Shown: positions 9,343 to 19,300, counted from the stretch's first letter. The stretch: DNA of 64,000 nt from CAYXOX01 sp964466745 (GCA_964466745.1 CAYXOX010000001.1:1-64000), one strand, 5' to 3'. The notes: generated by a model from the letters alone, not told the origin. Numbers and translations are program-made.

Positions 9343-10019
9343 GGCCTGCGCGCCCGCGTCATGTGCCGCTTGGCGCCGAAGCCTGCCACGCGGGTCACCT
9401 CGAAGCCGGCGTCGGCGAGGGCGCGGCGCACGGCGCCGGCCGCCGTGTAGGTGGCCGCGGTGCCGCCGGACGCGGTGTGCCCGGCCACCGCCTCGAGGAG
9501 GGCCGGCTCCCACATCGCCGGGTTCCGGGCCGGGGCGAACCCGTCGAGGAACCACGCGTCTGCCCGCCCCTGCCAGCGCGGCACGCTGCGCCGCGCATCG
9601 CCCGGCACGATCTCCAGCGCGATGGCCTCGTCTTCCCAGCGGCGCGCGCCGGCGGCATAGGCGCCAAGAAACCCAGCTGCCGTGGCGGCGATGGCGGGGA
9701 AGGCGCCGAGGGCGCGCGCGATGTCCGCGGGGGCCATGGGATAGGCCTCGAAACTGGTGTAGCGCAGGCGGCCGGGCACACCGGCCTCCACCCATGCGGC
9801 GCGCGCGACGAGCATGTTGAGCCCGGTGCCGAATCCCGTCTCCGCGATGGCGAAGCCCGGACGGAAGCGGGACGGAAGATCGTTGCCGCCGAGAAACACG
9901 TGGCGCACTTCGCCGGGGCCCCCGCCGCGCGCGTAGTAGCTGTCGCCGAACCGGCGGCTGACCGGGAGATCGCCGTTCCAGTCGATCTCGCAGGCCTGGG
10001 GCGCTGGCTGGTCTTGCAT
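9339..10019 (-). CDS. mnmD: tRNA (mnm5s2U34) methyltransferase, MnmD type
   Basis: SAM-dependent methylation of the aminomethyl group at the wobble uridine of tRNAs for Lys, Glu, Gln and others. The 226-residue protein carries the SAM-binding motif AETGFGTGLNML (about residues 61-72) and the diagnostic DAWFLDGFAPARNPAMW block, near-identical to the methyltransferase half of E. coli MnmC. The family is DUF752. There is no FAD domain: that half lies divergently at 10115-11197. I chose the ATG at 10019 because it opens the conserved N-terminus; an in-frame upstream extension is Arg/Pro-rich and unlikely. Confidence 0.88.
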   Translation of the reverse strand: MQDQPAPQACEIDWNGDLPVSRRFGDSYYARGGGPGEVRHVFLGGNDLPSRFRPGFAIAETGFGTGLNMLVARAAWVEAGVPGRLRYTSFEAYPMAPADIARALGAFPAIAATAAGFLGAYAAGARRWEDEAIALEIVPGDARRSVPRWQGRADAWFLDGFAPARNPAMWEPALLEAVAGHTASGGTAATYTAAGAVRRALADAGFEVTRVAGFGAKRHMTRARRP

Positions 10020-10114
10020 GGCGTGCTGCCCTATCGGTGGGGCCCGAGCGGCCCGGATCTCGCCGGGGCGCCGCGCGGCCCGGAGCGGCGCGACAATGGA
10101 CAGGAGGCCCGGCA

Positions 10115-11197
10115 ATGGCAACGGCCGACGTCACGGTGATGGGCGCGGGAATCTTCGGCCTCTCGGTCGCCTGGGCCTGCGCGGCGCGCGGCGCGCGGGT
10201 CCGCGTGATCGATCCGGACGGGCCGGGGGCCGGAGCCTCCGGCGGGCTCGTCGGTGCGCTTGCGCCCCATGCGCCCGAGGCCTGGACGGAGACGAAGGCG
10301 TTCCAGCTCGAGAGCCTGCTCGCCGCGGGGGCCTTCTGGCGGGCGGTTGCCGAGGCCGGCGGCGGCGATCCGGGCCATGCGCGGACCGGAAGGCTGCAGC
10401 CGGTTCCCGATGCCGCCGCGCTCGCCCGCGCGCGGGAACGGATCGGCGGCGCGAAGGCTCTCTGGGGCGACGCCGCGGTGTGGGAGGTGGTGCAGGCACC
10501 GGGCGCCTGGGCGCCGGCAAGCGCCACCGGCTGGCTGGTGCACGACACGCTCTCGGCCCGGCTGCACCCGCGCCGGGCGCTGGCGGCGCTCGTGGCGGCG
10601 CTGAAGGCGGCGGGCGGCGAGTTCCTCGCGGCGGGGGACGCGCGCGGGGCGGTCGTCTGGGCGACGGGTGTTCGCGGGCTCGACGCGCTCTCGCGGGATG
10701 TCGGTGCACCCGTGGGCGCGGCGGTGAAGGGGCAGGCTGCCACGCTCGGCTTCGACGCCGGGCCGGACGCGCCGCAGATCTACGCGCCCGGGCTCCACGT
10801 CGTGCCTCACGCGGACGGAACGGTGGCTGTCGGCTCGACCTCGGAACGGGAGTTCGCACCGGGCTCGGAGACCACCACCGACGACCGGCTCGATGCGGTG
10901 ATCGAAGCGGCGCGGGCAGCGGTGCCGGCCCTCGCCGGAGCGCCGGTACTGGAACGCTGGGCGGGCCTGCGGCCCCGCGCGCGCAGCCGCGCGCCCATGC
11001 TAGGGCCATGGCCCGGGCGGCCCGGGCATTTCGTTGCGAACGGCGGCTTCAAGATCGGGTTCGGCATGGCGCCCGGGGTCGCGGCGGCGATGGCCGACCT
11101 CGTGCTGGAGGGCCGTCGGAGCTACCCCGAGGCCTTCGACGTGGCCGCGAGCCTGACAAGCGCCGCCTCGGCGCGCAGCGCGTCCATCAATTCCTGA
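10115..11197 (+). CDS. mnmC: FAD-dependent oxidoreductase, probable MnmC oxidase half
   Basis: A 360-residue DAO-family flavoprotein with the Rossmann motif GAGIFGLSVAW at the N-terminus and a C-terminal FAD-binding segment GGFKIGFGMAPG. Similar proteins sit beside stand-alone mnmD in alphaproteobacteria and correspond to the C-terminal oxidase domain of MnmC, which removes carboxymethyl from cmnm5U to give nm5U before MnmD methylates it. AGGAGG at 10102-10107 places the start at the ATG at 10115. It diverges from mnmD across 95 bases and overlaps the converging FMN reductase gene by 76 bases. A generic D-amino-acid oxidase role is the alternative. Confidence 0.65.
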   Translation: MATADVTVMGAGIFGLSVAWACAARGARVRVIDPDGPGAGASGGLVGALAPHAPEAWTETKAFQLESLLAAGAFWRAVAEAGGGDPGHARTGRLQPVPDAAALARARERIGGAKALWGDAAVWEVVQAPGAWAPASATGWLVHDTLSARLHPRRALAALVAALKAAGGEFLAAGDARGAVVWATGVRGLDALSRDVGAPVGAAVKGQAATLGFDAGPDAPQIYAPGLHVVPHADGTVAVGSTSEREFAPGSETTTDDRLDAVIEAARAAVPALAGAPVLERWAGLRPRARSRAPMLGPWPGRPGHFVANGGFKIGFGMAPGVAAAMADLVLEGRRSYPEAFDVAASLTSAASARSASINS

Positions 11198-11760
11198 AGC
11201 CGGGTCGCGTAGCGGGGGCCGGCCAGCCGCCCCTCGGCGTCGAAGGCCTCCGCCGCACCGGCCACCAGTAGTTCCGAGCCGGTCAGAAGACGCGGGCCGA
11301 AGGGCACGAGGCACTGGCGCATCATCGTCTGCGCGCGCTCGCCGCCCGAGCGCCCGGCGGTGGCCGACATCAGCGCGACCGGCTTGCCGCGCCACGGCGC
11401 GCCCTCGGTGCGGCTCACCCAATCGAGCGCGTTCTTCAGAACCCCGGATATGCCCTTGTTGTACTCCGGCCCCGCGATGATCACCGCATCGGCCGCGACG
11501 ATCTGCGCGGCGAGCCGGGCGACCTCCGCCGGGATGCCCTCGGCTCGCTGCAGGTCGCCGTCGTAGAGCGGCAGTCGCAGGTCCGCCTCCACGAAGGCGG
11601 CCGGTGCGAAGACGCGCGCGGCCTCGCGCATCAGCGCGCGGTTGCGCGAGCCCTCCCGCAGCGAGCCGGCGATGCCGAGCAGGGCGAAACCTGCCGCGCC
11701 GTTGGCGGTGGCTGGGGCGCCGGTCGACGGGGCGGTGGCGCGGGGTGGATCGGTTGGCAC
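11122..11760 (-). CDS. NADPH-dependent FMN reductase family protein
   Basis: Flavodoxin-like fold oxidoreductase of 212 residues. The phosphate loop GIAGSLREGSRNRAL and the flavin-contacting segment GPEYNKGISGVLKNALDWV are both clear, matching chromate/azo/quinone reductases of the NADPH_FMN_red family. The first 25 residues are a low-complexity Ala/Thr/Pro leader. The GTG at 11760 is preferred because GAGGAG lies about seven bases upstream on the minus strand; longer in-frame extensions are Arg/Pro-rich. Physiological substrate unknown; a general quinone or flavin reductase is likely. Confidence 0.85.
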   Translation of the reverse strand: MPTDPPRATAPSTGAPATANGAAGFALLGIAGSLREGSRNRALMREAARVFAPAAFVEADLRLPLYDGDLQRAEGIPAEVARLAAQIVAADAVIIAGPEYNKGISGVLKNALDWVSRTEGAPWRGKPVALMSATAGRSGGERAQTMMRQCLVPFGPRLLTGSELLVAGAAEAFDAEGRLAGPRYATRLQELMDALRAEAALVRLAATSKASG

Positions 11761-11902
11761 GGCGGGCTCCTCGGCAAGGCGTGCCCGAGCTAAGCGGCGC
11801 GCCGGTGCCGGCGCAACCCGCGGGGGCGCACAGCGGTTGTGCCTTGCCGGCCGATGGCGCAGGTTTCCGTCGCGCGACGGGAAAGCCAGGAAGGAGGCTG
11901 GA

Positions 11903-12712
11903 GTGAGCGATATCCTGATCACGGGCGCGGCGGGCCGGGTGAGCGCCCAGCTGCGCCCCTACCTGCGCCGCCGCTACGGGGCCCTGCGGCTGACGGATAT
12001 CGAACCCGTCCCGGATCTTGAGGCGGGAGAGACCTTCGTCGAAGCCGCGTTTTCCGATAGCGCCGCGCTGGACCGCGCCTTCGAGGGCGTGCGCCGCCTC
12101 GTGCACCTGGGCGGCCACGCGACGGAGGCCCCTTGGGAGGCGATCCTGCGGGACAACGTGGAAGGCGCGTACTCCGTGTTCGAGGCCGCGCGGCGCGCCG
12201 GGGTGGAGCGGGTGGTCTTCGCCTCCACCGGCCACGTGCAGGGTTTCCATCCCCGGGCCCGCCGGCTGGGGCCGGATGCGCCCGTGCGCCCCGATGGTCG
12301 TTACGGCGCATCCAAGGCCTTCGGCGAGGCGCTGGCATCGCTCTACGCCGACAAGCACGGGCTGTGCTGCCTGACCATCCGCATCGGCAACGTGAATGCG
12401 CGCCCTCAAGACAGGCGGACGCTGTCGAACTGGGTTCATCCCGAGGATCTCGCGCAGCTCGTCGCGATCGGCCTCGAACACCCCGACATTCACAACCAGA
12501 TCGTCTTCGGCATCTCCGGAAACCACCGCAGCTGGTGGGACAACGCCGCAGCGGAGCGCCTGGGATACCGCCCGCGCCACGCCTTGGAAGACCACGCCGC
12601 CGAGGCACTGGCGGCGCTTCAACCGCCGGACCCGGTTGCGGATACCTTCCAGGGCGGGTCTATCTGCAGCGTGGAATTTGACGGCGACATGGAGCGCAGC
12701 AGATGGGCATGA
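11903..12712 (+). CDS. NAD-dependent epimerase/dehydratase, uronate-dehydrogenase-like
   Basis: A 269-residue extended short-chain dehydrogenase. The NAD motif is ITGAAGRVSA and the catalytic Tyr/Lys pair is YGASK. The segments VFASTGH, RLGPDAPVRPDGRYG, TIRIG and SWWDN align well with uronate dehydrogenase (Udh), which oxidises galacturonate or glucuronate to the aldarolactone. AAGGAGG at 11891-11897 supports the GTG start at 11903. It overlaps the following ThDP enzyme by 10 bases, so the two are probably made together. A different sugar or sugar-acid substrate is possible because the partner enzyme is not part of known uronate pathways. Confidence 0.78.
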   Translation: MSDILITGAAGRVSAQLRPYLRRRYGALRLTDIEPVPDLEAGETFVEAAFSDSAALDRAFEGVRRLVHLGGHATEAPWEAILRDNVEGAYSVFEAARRAGVERVVFASTGHVQGFHPRARRLGPDAPVRPDGRYGASKAFGEALASLYADKHGLCCLTIRIGNVNARPQDRRTLSNWVHPEDLAQLVAIGLEHPDIHNQIVFGISGNHRSWWDNAAAERLGYRPRHALEDHAAEALAALQPPDPVADTFQGGSICSVEFDGDMERSRWA

Positions 12713-14370
12713 GACACGGCGGCCAGATCCTGGCGGCGCAGCTTGCACGGCTCGGGGTCGAGCGCGTCTTTTCGGTGCCTGGCGAGAGTTTCCTCGCGGC
12801 GCTGGACGGGCTGCGCGACAGCGGCATCGAGATCGTTACCGGACGCCACGAGGGTGGTGTGGCGATGATGGCGGAGGCGGCCGGAAAGCTCGGCGGCGGC
12901 GCGGGCGCCGGCGTGGGTTTCGTGACCCGCGGCCCGGGGCTGAGCAACGCCATGGCCGGGCTGCACGTGGCCCGGCAGGATTCGACCCCGATGGTGCTCT
13001 TCGTCGGCCAGATCGAGCGCGGCCACCGCGATAGGGAGGCCTTCCAGGAGGTCAACTACCGCGCGGTGCTGGGGCCCTTCGTGAAGTGGGTCGCCGAGAT
13101 CGACCAAACCGACCGGATCCCCGAATACGTCAACCGCGCCTTCGCGCTGGCCCGCTCCGGGCGGCCCGGCCCGGTGGTGCTCGCCCTGCCCGAAGACATG
13201 CTGGCCGCCGAGGCCGACCTGCCCGATCTTGCCGCGCCGGTGCGCCGGGCGACCGCCGACTGGGCGCCGGCGGCGCGCGAGATCGCCGGGCACCTCTCCC
13301 GCGCCGAGCGCCCGCTGGTGCTGGCGGGCGGGCCGCTGTGGAGCCAGGAGGCCGCCGATACCCTCGCTCGCTTCGCCGAACGGCAGGCGCTTCCCGTGGC
13401 CACGGGCTTTCGCCGGCAGGACTACATCGACAACCGTCATCCCGCCTTCGTGGGGGATCTCGGCGTTGGCGCGAACCCGCGCCTCGCGGCGCGCCTGCGC
13501 GCGGCCGACCTGCTTCTGGTGCTGGGCTCGCGCCTCGGTGATATCGAGACAGCCGGTTACACCCTCATCGATCCGCGCGCGCCGGGTATGGCCATCGTGC
13601 ATGTCCACGCCAGCCCCGACGAGCCGGCAACCACCTATGCGCCGGTGCTTGCCGTGGCCGCTCCCGCGCCCGAGATCCTGCCGGCGCTTGCCGCGCTCGA
13701 ACCGCTTGGCGGGGGCTGGGCAAAATGGGCTGCGCAGGCGCGCGGCGAGTACGAGGCGTGGAACGCGCCTGCGGAGACGCCTGGGGCGCTGAAGCTCGAG
13801 CAGGTGGTGCACCGGCTTTCGCAGACGCTTCCCGACGATGCGATCCTCACCAACGGCGCCGGGAACTTCGCCGGCTGGCTGCATCGCTATTTCCGCTATC
13901 GGCGCCACGGCACCCAGCTTGCCCCCACTTCGGGCAGCATGGGCTACGGCTTTCCCGCGGCCATCGCCGCCAAGCTCGCGCGGCCGCAGGCCACGGTGGT
14001 GTGCCTTGCCGGCGACGGCGATTTCCAGATGACGCTCAACGAGCTCTCGACCGCGGTGCAGTACGGGGCGGCGGTCGTTGTGCTTGTCGTCAACAACGGG
14101 CGCTACGGCACGATCCGGATGCACCAGGAAAAGCACTACCCCGGCCGGGTTTCGGGCACCGATCTGCGGAACCCCGATTTCGCGGCGCTCGCGCGGGCCT
14201 ATGGCGGCTTCGGGGCGCGGGTGGAGCGGACGGAGGAGTTCGAGGCGGCTTTCGACGCCGCGCTGGCATCGGGGTTGCCCGCTGTGATCGATCTCGTCGT
14301 CGATCCCGAGGCGCTCAGCACCGGCCAGACCCTGAGCGGCGCGCGGGCCGCCGCGCTCGGCACCGCCTGA
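12703..14370 (+). CDS. Thiamin-diphosphate enzyme of the acetolactate-synthase-like family
   Basis: A 555-residue protein with the three-domain layout of ThDP 2-oxoacid decarboxylases/lyases. The catalytic Glu is E50 in GRHEGG. The Mg-ThDP motif runs from GDGDFQMT to VVNNGRYGTIR in the C-terminal domain. It lacks a regulatory subunit gene next to it, so a catabolic role is more likely than branched-chain synthesis. Start 12703 is favoured by GGAG at 12691-12694; an ATG six bases later would give an ATGA overlap with the previous stop. It pairs with the Udh-like gene, suggesting a C-C bond step on a keto acid. It is followed by a bidirectional hairpin terminator. Confidence 0.85.
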   Translation: MGMRHGGQILAAQLARLGVERVFSVPGESFLAALDGLRDSGIEIVTGRHEGGVAMMAEAAGKLGGGAGAGVGFVTRGPGLSNAMAGLHVARQDSTPMVLFVGQIERGHRDREAFQEVNYRAVLGPFVKWVAEIDQTDRIPEYVNRAFALARSGRPGPVVLALPEDMLAAEADLPDLAAPVRRATADWAPAAREIAGHLSRAERPLVLAGGPLWSQEAADTLARFAERQALPVATGFRRQDYIDNRHPAFVGDLGVGANPRLAARLRAADLLLVLGSRLGDIETAGYTLIDPRAPGMAIVHVHASPDEPATTYAPVLAVAAPAPEILPALAALEPLGGGWAKWAAQARGEYEAWNAPAETPGALKLEQVVHRLSQTLPDDAILTNGAGNFAGWLHRYFRYRRHGTQLAPTSGSMGYGFPAAIAAKLARPQATVVCLAGDGDFQMTLNELSTAVQYGAAVVVLVVNNGRYGTIRMHQEKHYPGRVSGTDLRNPDFAALARAYGGFGARVERTEEFEAAFDAALASGLPAVIDLVVDPEALSTGQTLSGARAAALGTA

Positions 14371-14408
14371 CGGGCGGGTTCCCTCCCGCGGCGGCGGCCC
14401 GGACGCAA

Positions 14409-14438
14409 AGCGCCCCGGCCTGGAAGGGCCGGGGCGCT
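14409..14438. terminator. Bidirectional hairpin terminator
   Basis: A perfect 12-bp stem (AGCGCCCCGGCC pairing with GGCCGGGGCGCT) with the six-base loop TGGAAG sits between two converging genes, the ThDP enzyme (ends 14370) and the TsoY-like gene (ends 14467). There is no strong T-run, but position and symmetry fit a terminator for both directions. Confidence 0.75.
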
Positions 14439-14466
14439 GCCTGTCTTGGTGCGGATCGCGCGCGGA

Positions 14467-15669
14467 TTATTCCGCGGCGATCGCCTCGGGGGTGCGGGGG
14501 CGGCCGAAGTGCTGGCGGTTGAGGAAGACGACGAGCGCGATCATCGCAACCTGGAACGCCACGGCAACCGCCGAGATCGCCCAGTAGGCGGCGCCGAACT
14601 GCGCCACGAGGCCGGCGGCGACGAGCCCCTTGTTGAGCCAGAAGTGCAGCATCACCGAGAGCGCGACGCCGGGGCACACGAGCGCATAGGCGCCCGGCGA
14701 GGGCTGCCCGCCGAAAAGATGGCGCGCGGCATAGCCCACGCGGGCCAGGACGAAGAGCCCGAACACCGCGAAGAGCGCCTGCACCGAGAGGATGCGCGTG
14801 AGCATCATCAGGTTGTCGCCGCTGGTGGCGTGGGTGTCGAAGTGCACGTGCAGCCCGTGGCCCTGCCGCAGCATCAGGATGCCGGCGACGGTGAGGATCG
14901 GGACCAGCACCAGGAGGGTGGGCGCGGCCTCGCTGGCGACGCCGTTCTCGAGCATCGAGCGCGTGCCGAGCACCAGCGCCAGCACCACGATGAGCGCCGC
15001 GGCGGCGAGGAAGAAGGTGGAGGTCACGAGGCTTATGCCGGCGAGCAGCGGGCTTGCGGAGAGCGCGGCCGGGGCGGCGAGGCCGACGCCGACCATGGCC
15101 AGCGCGAAGCCGGGCAGCATCTGGGCGTAGGAGTTGTTCGCCGAGCAGTTGAACCCGCCGGAGCCGATGACACGCCCGAGGAAGGCGCCGATCATGCGGA
15201 ACGCGAGAACGCCGATGGCCAGAAAGGCGACAAGGGCCAGCGGGAAGAGGTATTCCACCACGTTCCAGAGCCCCGGCACGAAGACGAGGCCGAGGATGAA
15301 GCCCACGTTCACGCTCATCGCCAGTGCCAGCGGCATGGCCAGGAGCTGGGTTTCGGCGTTGCTGCTGCTGAAGGCGGCGAAGCTCTCGGCACGCCGGAAA
15401 CCGGGCAGTTGCCGCAGGTTCCAGACGAGGTAGCGCAGGTTGAGCGCGGCGAACACGGCGATGCCGGCCATGGCAGCGACGATCATCCCCTGCATGAGCG
15501 GTGCGCCGGAGGCGAAGGCCGCGGCGATATCCTCGAAGATGGGCACCGGGCGCCCCGGGTGCGGCACCCAGAACATCAGCCACATGAAGAAGGTCACCGC
15601 GAGGCCGCCAGCCCCGAGGGATGCGAGAAAGTAAAGTGGCGCGTAGCGCTCGGCGGGTCGGGTGGACAT
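14467..15669 (-). CDS. TsoY/SLAC1-like polytopic membrane protein
   Basis: A 400-residue protein with about ten transmembrane helices and no soluble domain, resembling the TDT/SLAC1 transporter superfamily and most closely the TsoY (seleno)protein family. The conserved centre GGFNCSANNSYAQMLPG contains Cys175; some members of the family carry selenocysteine, and this cysteine is my guess for that position. The ATG at 15669 has a GAGGAG ribosome site about eight bases upstream. It is a single-gene unit with an AT-rich promoter region of its own. Transported substrate is unknown. Confidence 0.65.
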   Translation of the reverse strand: MSTRPAERYAPLYFLASLGAGGLAVTFFMWLMFWVPHPGRPVPIFEDIAAAFASGAPLMQGMIVAAMAGIAVFAALNLRYLVWNLRQLPGFRRAESFAAFSSSNAETQLLAMPLALAMSVNVGFILGLVFVPGLWNVVEYLFPLALVAFLAIGVLAFRMIGAFLGRVIGSGGFNCSANNSYAQMLPGFALAMVGVGLAAPAALSASPLLAGISLVTSTFFLAAAALIVVLALVLGTRSMLENGVASEAAPTLLVLVPILTVAGILMLRQGHGLHVHFDTHATSGDNLMMLTRILSVQALFAVFGLFVLARVGYAARHLFGGQPSPGAYALVCPGVALSVMLHFWLNKGLVAAGLVAQFGAAYWAISAVAVAFQVAMIALVVFLNRQHFGRPRTPEAIAAE

Positions 15670-15701
15670 GGTGCGTCTCCTCATATTCATGACTGGAGAT
15701 A

Positions 15702-15731
15702 TGTATAAACATTCCGTTGTATGAATGTGAA
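15702..15731 (-). promoter_or_regulatory. Candidate promoter of the TsoY-like gene
   Basis: On the minus strand TTCACA (15731-15726) and TATACA (15707-15702) are spaced by 18 bases, a fair sigma-70 match, inside an AT-rich island that stands out in this GC-rich region. ATTCAT at 15685-15690 and ATGAAT at 15721-15726 form a wide inverted repeat around it and may be a regulator site. Confidence 0.4.
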
Positions 15732-15809
15732 ACGACAGGGTGTCGCACCTCCGATGCGTGGCGCGGCGGCATTCACGCTCTGTTAAGCCTTCCCGGCGCA
15801 GGCAGGGCC

Positions 15810-16259
15810 ATGCCCCCGGTTTCTTCCCTGTTCGGCCGGTTCCGGCCTGCGCGAAGGGCGGCGCTCGCGGCTGCTGCCCTTGCGCTTTCGGCCTGCGATA
15901 CGCCGAGCGCGCCGTTCGCCGTTGCGCCGGTGCAGCGGGTCGCGGTGGGCGGCTCGGTCTTCGACGTGCGGGTGGCCGATGGCTGGGCCGAAGCGGTCCG
16001 CACCAACACGGAGTGGGCGCCGAGGCGCGACAGCACGCTGTCACGTGCGCTCGTCGCCATCGAGCTTGCGTCCGGGTGCGCCGCCGATCGTGAGCGGATT
16101 CGCGGCGACCAGGCGGTGCTGCGCGCCGGGCTCGATTGCGCGGCGGGTGCCGGGCCTGCGTCAACACCGCCCGAATTCACCTGCCGCCCGGTGCGTGCCG
16201 CTGCCCGTGCCCCGGAATGGGTGTGCCTTCCAACGTCCGGCACGCCCAGCCCAGCATAA
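15810..16259 (+). CDS. Putative lipoprotein of unknown function
   Basis: 149 residues beginning with a basic N-terminus and a hydrophobic segment ending in ALALSAC, a likely lipobox. The mature part has four further Cys residues in its second half (in ASGCAA, GLDCAA, EFTCRP and EWVCLP), suggesting two disulfides in the periplasm. The ATG at 15810 is the start directly before the signal segment; an in-frame extension to 15717 would cover the promoter of the opposite gene. No family recognised. Confidence 0.55.
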   Translation: MPPVSSLFGRFRPARRAALAAAALALSACDTPSAPFAVAPVQRVAVGGSVFDVRVADGWAEAVRTNTEWAPRRDSTLSRALVAIELASGCAADRERIRGDQAVLRAGLDCAAGAGPASTPPEFTCRPVRAAARAPEWVCLPTSGTPSPA

Positions 16260-16383
16260 CCAGATCTTGTGGATAAGCGGCAAGAACGCGCGAAATAACG
16301 GCTCCACCACGTTGACAGCACCGGGCGCGGGCCGCTCCAATGGCGGCGTCCGACTCGGCCGGACCCGGAAGGAGCGCCCGCAC

Positions 16384-19300
16384 TTGCGCATCACCCGCCT
16401 GCGCCTCAATGGTTTCAAGAGCTTTGTCGACCCTACCGAGCTTGTGGTGGCCGACGGGCTCACCGGCGTTGTCGGGCCCAACGGGTGCGGCAAGTCGAAC
16501 CTTCTGGAGGCGCTGCGCTGGGTGATGGGCGAGAACCGCCCCACGGCCATGCGCGGCGGTGGGATGGAAGACGTGATCTTCGCCGGCGCGGCGACGCGGC
16601 CGGCGCGGAATTTCGCCGAGGTCGCGCTTACCATCGACAACTCCGAGCGCCGCGCCCCGGTGGGCTTCAACGAGGAGGACTGGCTGGAGATCACCCGCCG
16701 GATCACCCGCGACGTCGGTTCGGCCTACCGTGCGAACGCGCGCGAGGTGCGTGCCCGCGACGTGCAGATGCTCTTCGCCGATGCCTCTACCGGTGCCCAC
16801 TCGCCGGCGCTGGTGCGGCAGGGGCAGATCTCGGAGCTGATCAACGCCAAGCCCAAGTCGCGGCGGCGCGTGCTCGAGGAGGCGGCCGGCATCTCGGGGC
16901 TCTACCAGCGCCGCCACGAGGCCGAGCTGAAGCTGCGCGGCGCCGAGCAGAACCTCGCCCGCGTCGACGACGTGATCGAGCAGTTCGGCGCCCAGCTCGC
17001 CCAGCTCGCCCGGCAGGCCCGGCAGGCGGCACGCTACCGCGAGATCGGCGAGGCGCTGCGCCGGGCCGAAGGGCTGCTGCTGTGGCGGCGGTGGGGTGAG
17101 GCCGATGCCGCGCGACTCGATGCCGCCGAGGCGCTGCGCGCGCGGATGCTCGAGGCGTCGCGAGCCGAAAGCGAGGCGCGCAGGGCCGGGGCGCTTGCTG
17201 CCGAGCGCAGCGAGGCGTTGCCCGCGCTGCGCGAGGAGGACGCCACCGCCGCTGCCATCCTCCAGCGGTATCTCGTCGAGCGCGACACGCTGACCGCCCG
17301 CGCCGAGCAGGCCCGCGAGACGCTGGAGGCGCTCCGGGCCCGCGCCGGGCAGCTTGGCGCCGACACCGAGCGGGAAACGGCCCTCACGGCCGACGCCGAG
17401 GGCTCCATCGAGCGGCTGAAATCGGAGATCGCCCGGCTGGAGGAGGCCGGAACCGGGCACGAGGCGCAGCTCGCGCGCCGCGTCGAGGAAGCCGAGGCGG
17501 CATCCGCGGCCTTCGGCGAGGCCGAGGCCCAGCTTGCCGAGCGGACGGAGGATGTCGCCCGGCTGGCGGCGCGCCATCAATCCGCCGAACGCCTGGTCGC
17601 CGACAGCCGGCTTACACTGGAGCGCAGCACGGCCGAGGCCGAACGCGCGGCCCGCGCCAGCGCGGACGCGGCGCGCGCCGCCGAGGAGGCCGCGGCGGCC
17701 GAGGCGGCCGCGGGCGATGCCGAGGCCCGTGCGACGGACACGGCGCGCCGTGCCGAGGAGGTGCTTGGCGAGGCCGAGGCGGCCCGCGCGGCGATCCAGG
17801 AACGCGAGGCCATGGCGCGCGCGACCCATTCGGAGGCCGAGGGCGAGGCGGCGGCGCTTCGCGCCGAGGCGGCGGCCCTTGCGCGCCTCGTTGCGCGCGA
17901 CACCGCCGAAACCGGCCAGATCATCGACGATCTGCGCGTGGAACCCGGGTTCGAGGCGGCGCTCGGCGCCGCGCTGGCCGACGATCTGCGCGCCCCGCAG
18001 GTGGAGGGCGATGCGCCTTCGGGCTGGGCCGCGCTGCCCGACTACGAGGCGGTGCAGCCCCTTCCCGGCGGTGTCGAGCCGCTGGCCGCGCGGGTGGCTG
18101 CGCCGCGGGCCCTGGCCCGGCGCCTCGCGCAGGTGGGGCTGGTCGCCGACGGCGAAGGGGCCGCGATGCAGGCGGACCTGTTGCCGGGGCAGCGGCTCGT
18201 GAGCCCGGCAGGCGATCTCTGGCGGTGGGACGGGTTCCGCTCGGGTGCGGAGGATGCGCCATCGGCCGCGGCGCTGCGCCTGCAGCAGCTCAACCGCCTC
18301 ACCGATCTCAAGCGCGACCTCGAGGAGGCGAGCGGACGCGCGGCTGGGGCGCGCGATGCCCATGCCCGCCTCGCCGAGCGCCTTGCCGTGCTCTCGAAGG
18401 CCGAGGGCGATGCGCGGGAGGCCCGCCGCGCGGCGGACCGCCAGCTGACCGAAGCGGCCCGCGCCCGTTCGCGCGCCGAGGCCGATCGAAGCCTCGCCGA
18501 GGGCCGGCTCGAGGCCGCGGGGCTCGCCCGCGCGCGCCACGAGGAGGAGGCTGCCGCCGCCGCCGCGCACCTCGCCGAAGCCGGCGCGGCGCTGGAGGCG
18601 CTCGAGGACCTCGCCGAAGCGCGCAGCGGGCTGGATGACGCGCGCGCGCAGCGCGACCGCCTGCGCGGGGAGATGATGGCGCGCCGGGAGGCGGCCGAGG
18701 CCAAGCGCCGCGAGGGGGCCGCGCGGAGCCGCCGCCTGAAGGAGGCCGAGGCGGAGCTTGCGAAATGGTCGGAGCGCGCCGGGACGGCAGCGGCGCGCAT
18801 CGCCGAGCTGGCCGAGCGCCGCGACGCGACGCTCCGGGAGCTGGCCCGCGCCGAGGCCGCGCCGGGCGAGATCGCCGCCGCCCAGGACACGCTCGCCGGG
18901 CACATCGCCGAGGCAGAGGCGCGGCGCGCGGCGGCGGCCGATGCGCTGAGCGCCGCAGAAGGTGCCGCCCGGGCCGCCGCGGAAGCCGAGCGGGCCGCCG
19001 AGCGCGCGGCCTCGGAGGCGCGGGAGGCCCGCGCCCGCGCGGAGGCGCTGGCCGAGAGCGCCGAGACGGCCGTGGCCGAAGCGGCGCAGCGGATCGAAGA
19101 GGCCCAGGGCCTCGATCCCGCCGCGCTCGCCGCGGCGCTTGCGCCCCTGCCCGAGCCGATGCCCGGCGCGGAGGCCGCCGAGGCGGAAGTGTCCCGCCTC
19201 AAGCGCCAGCGCGAAGCGCTTGGCGCCGTCAACCTGCGCGCGGAGGAGGATGCCCGCGAGGTGCAGGCCGAGCATGACAGGCTGACCGAGGAGAAGGCCG

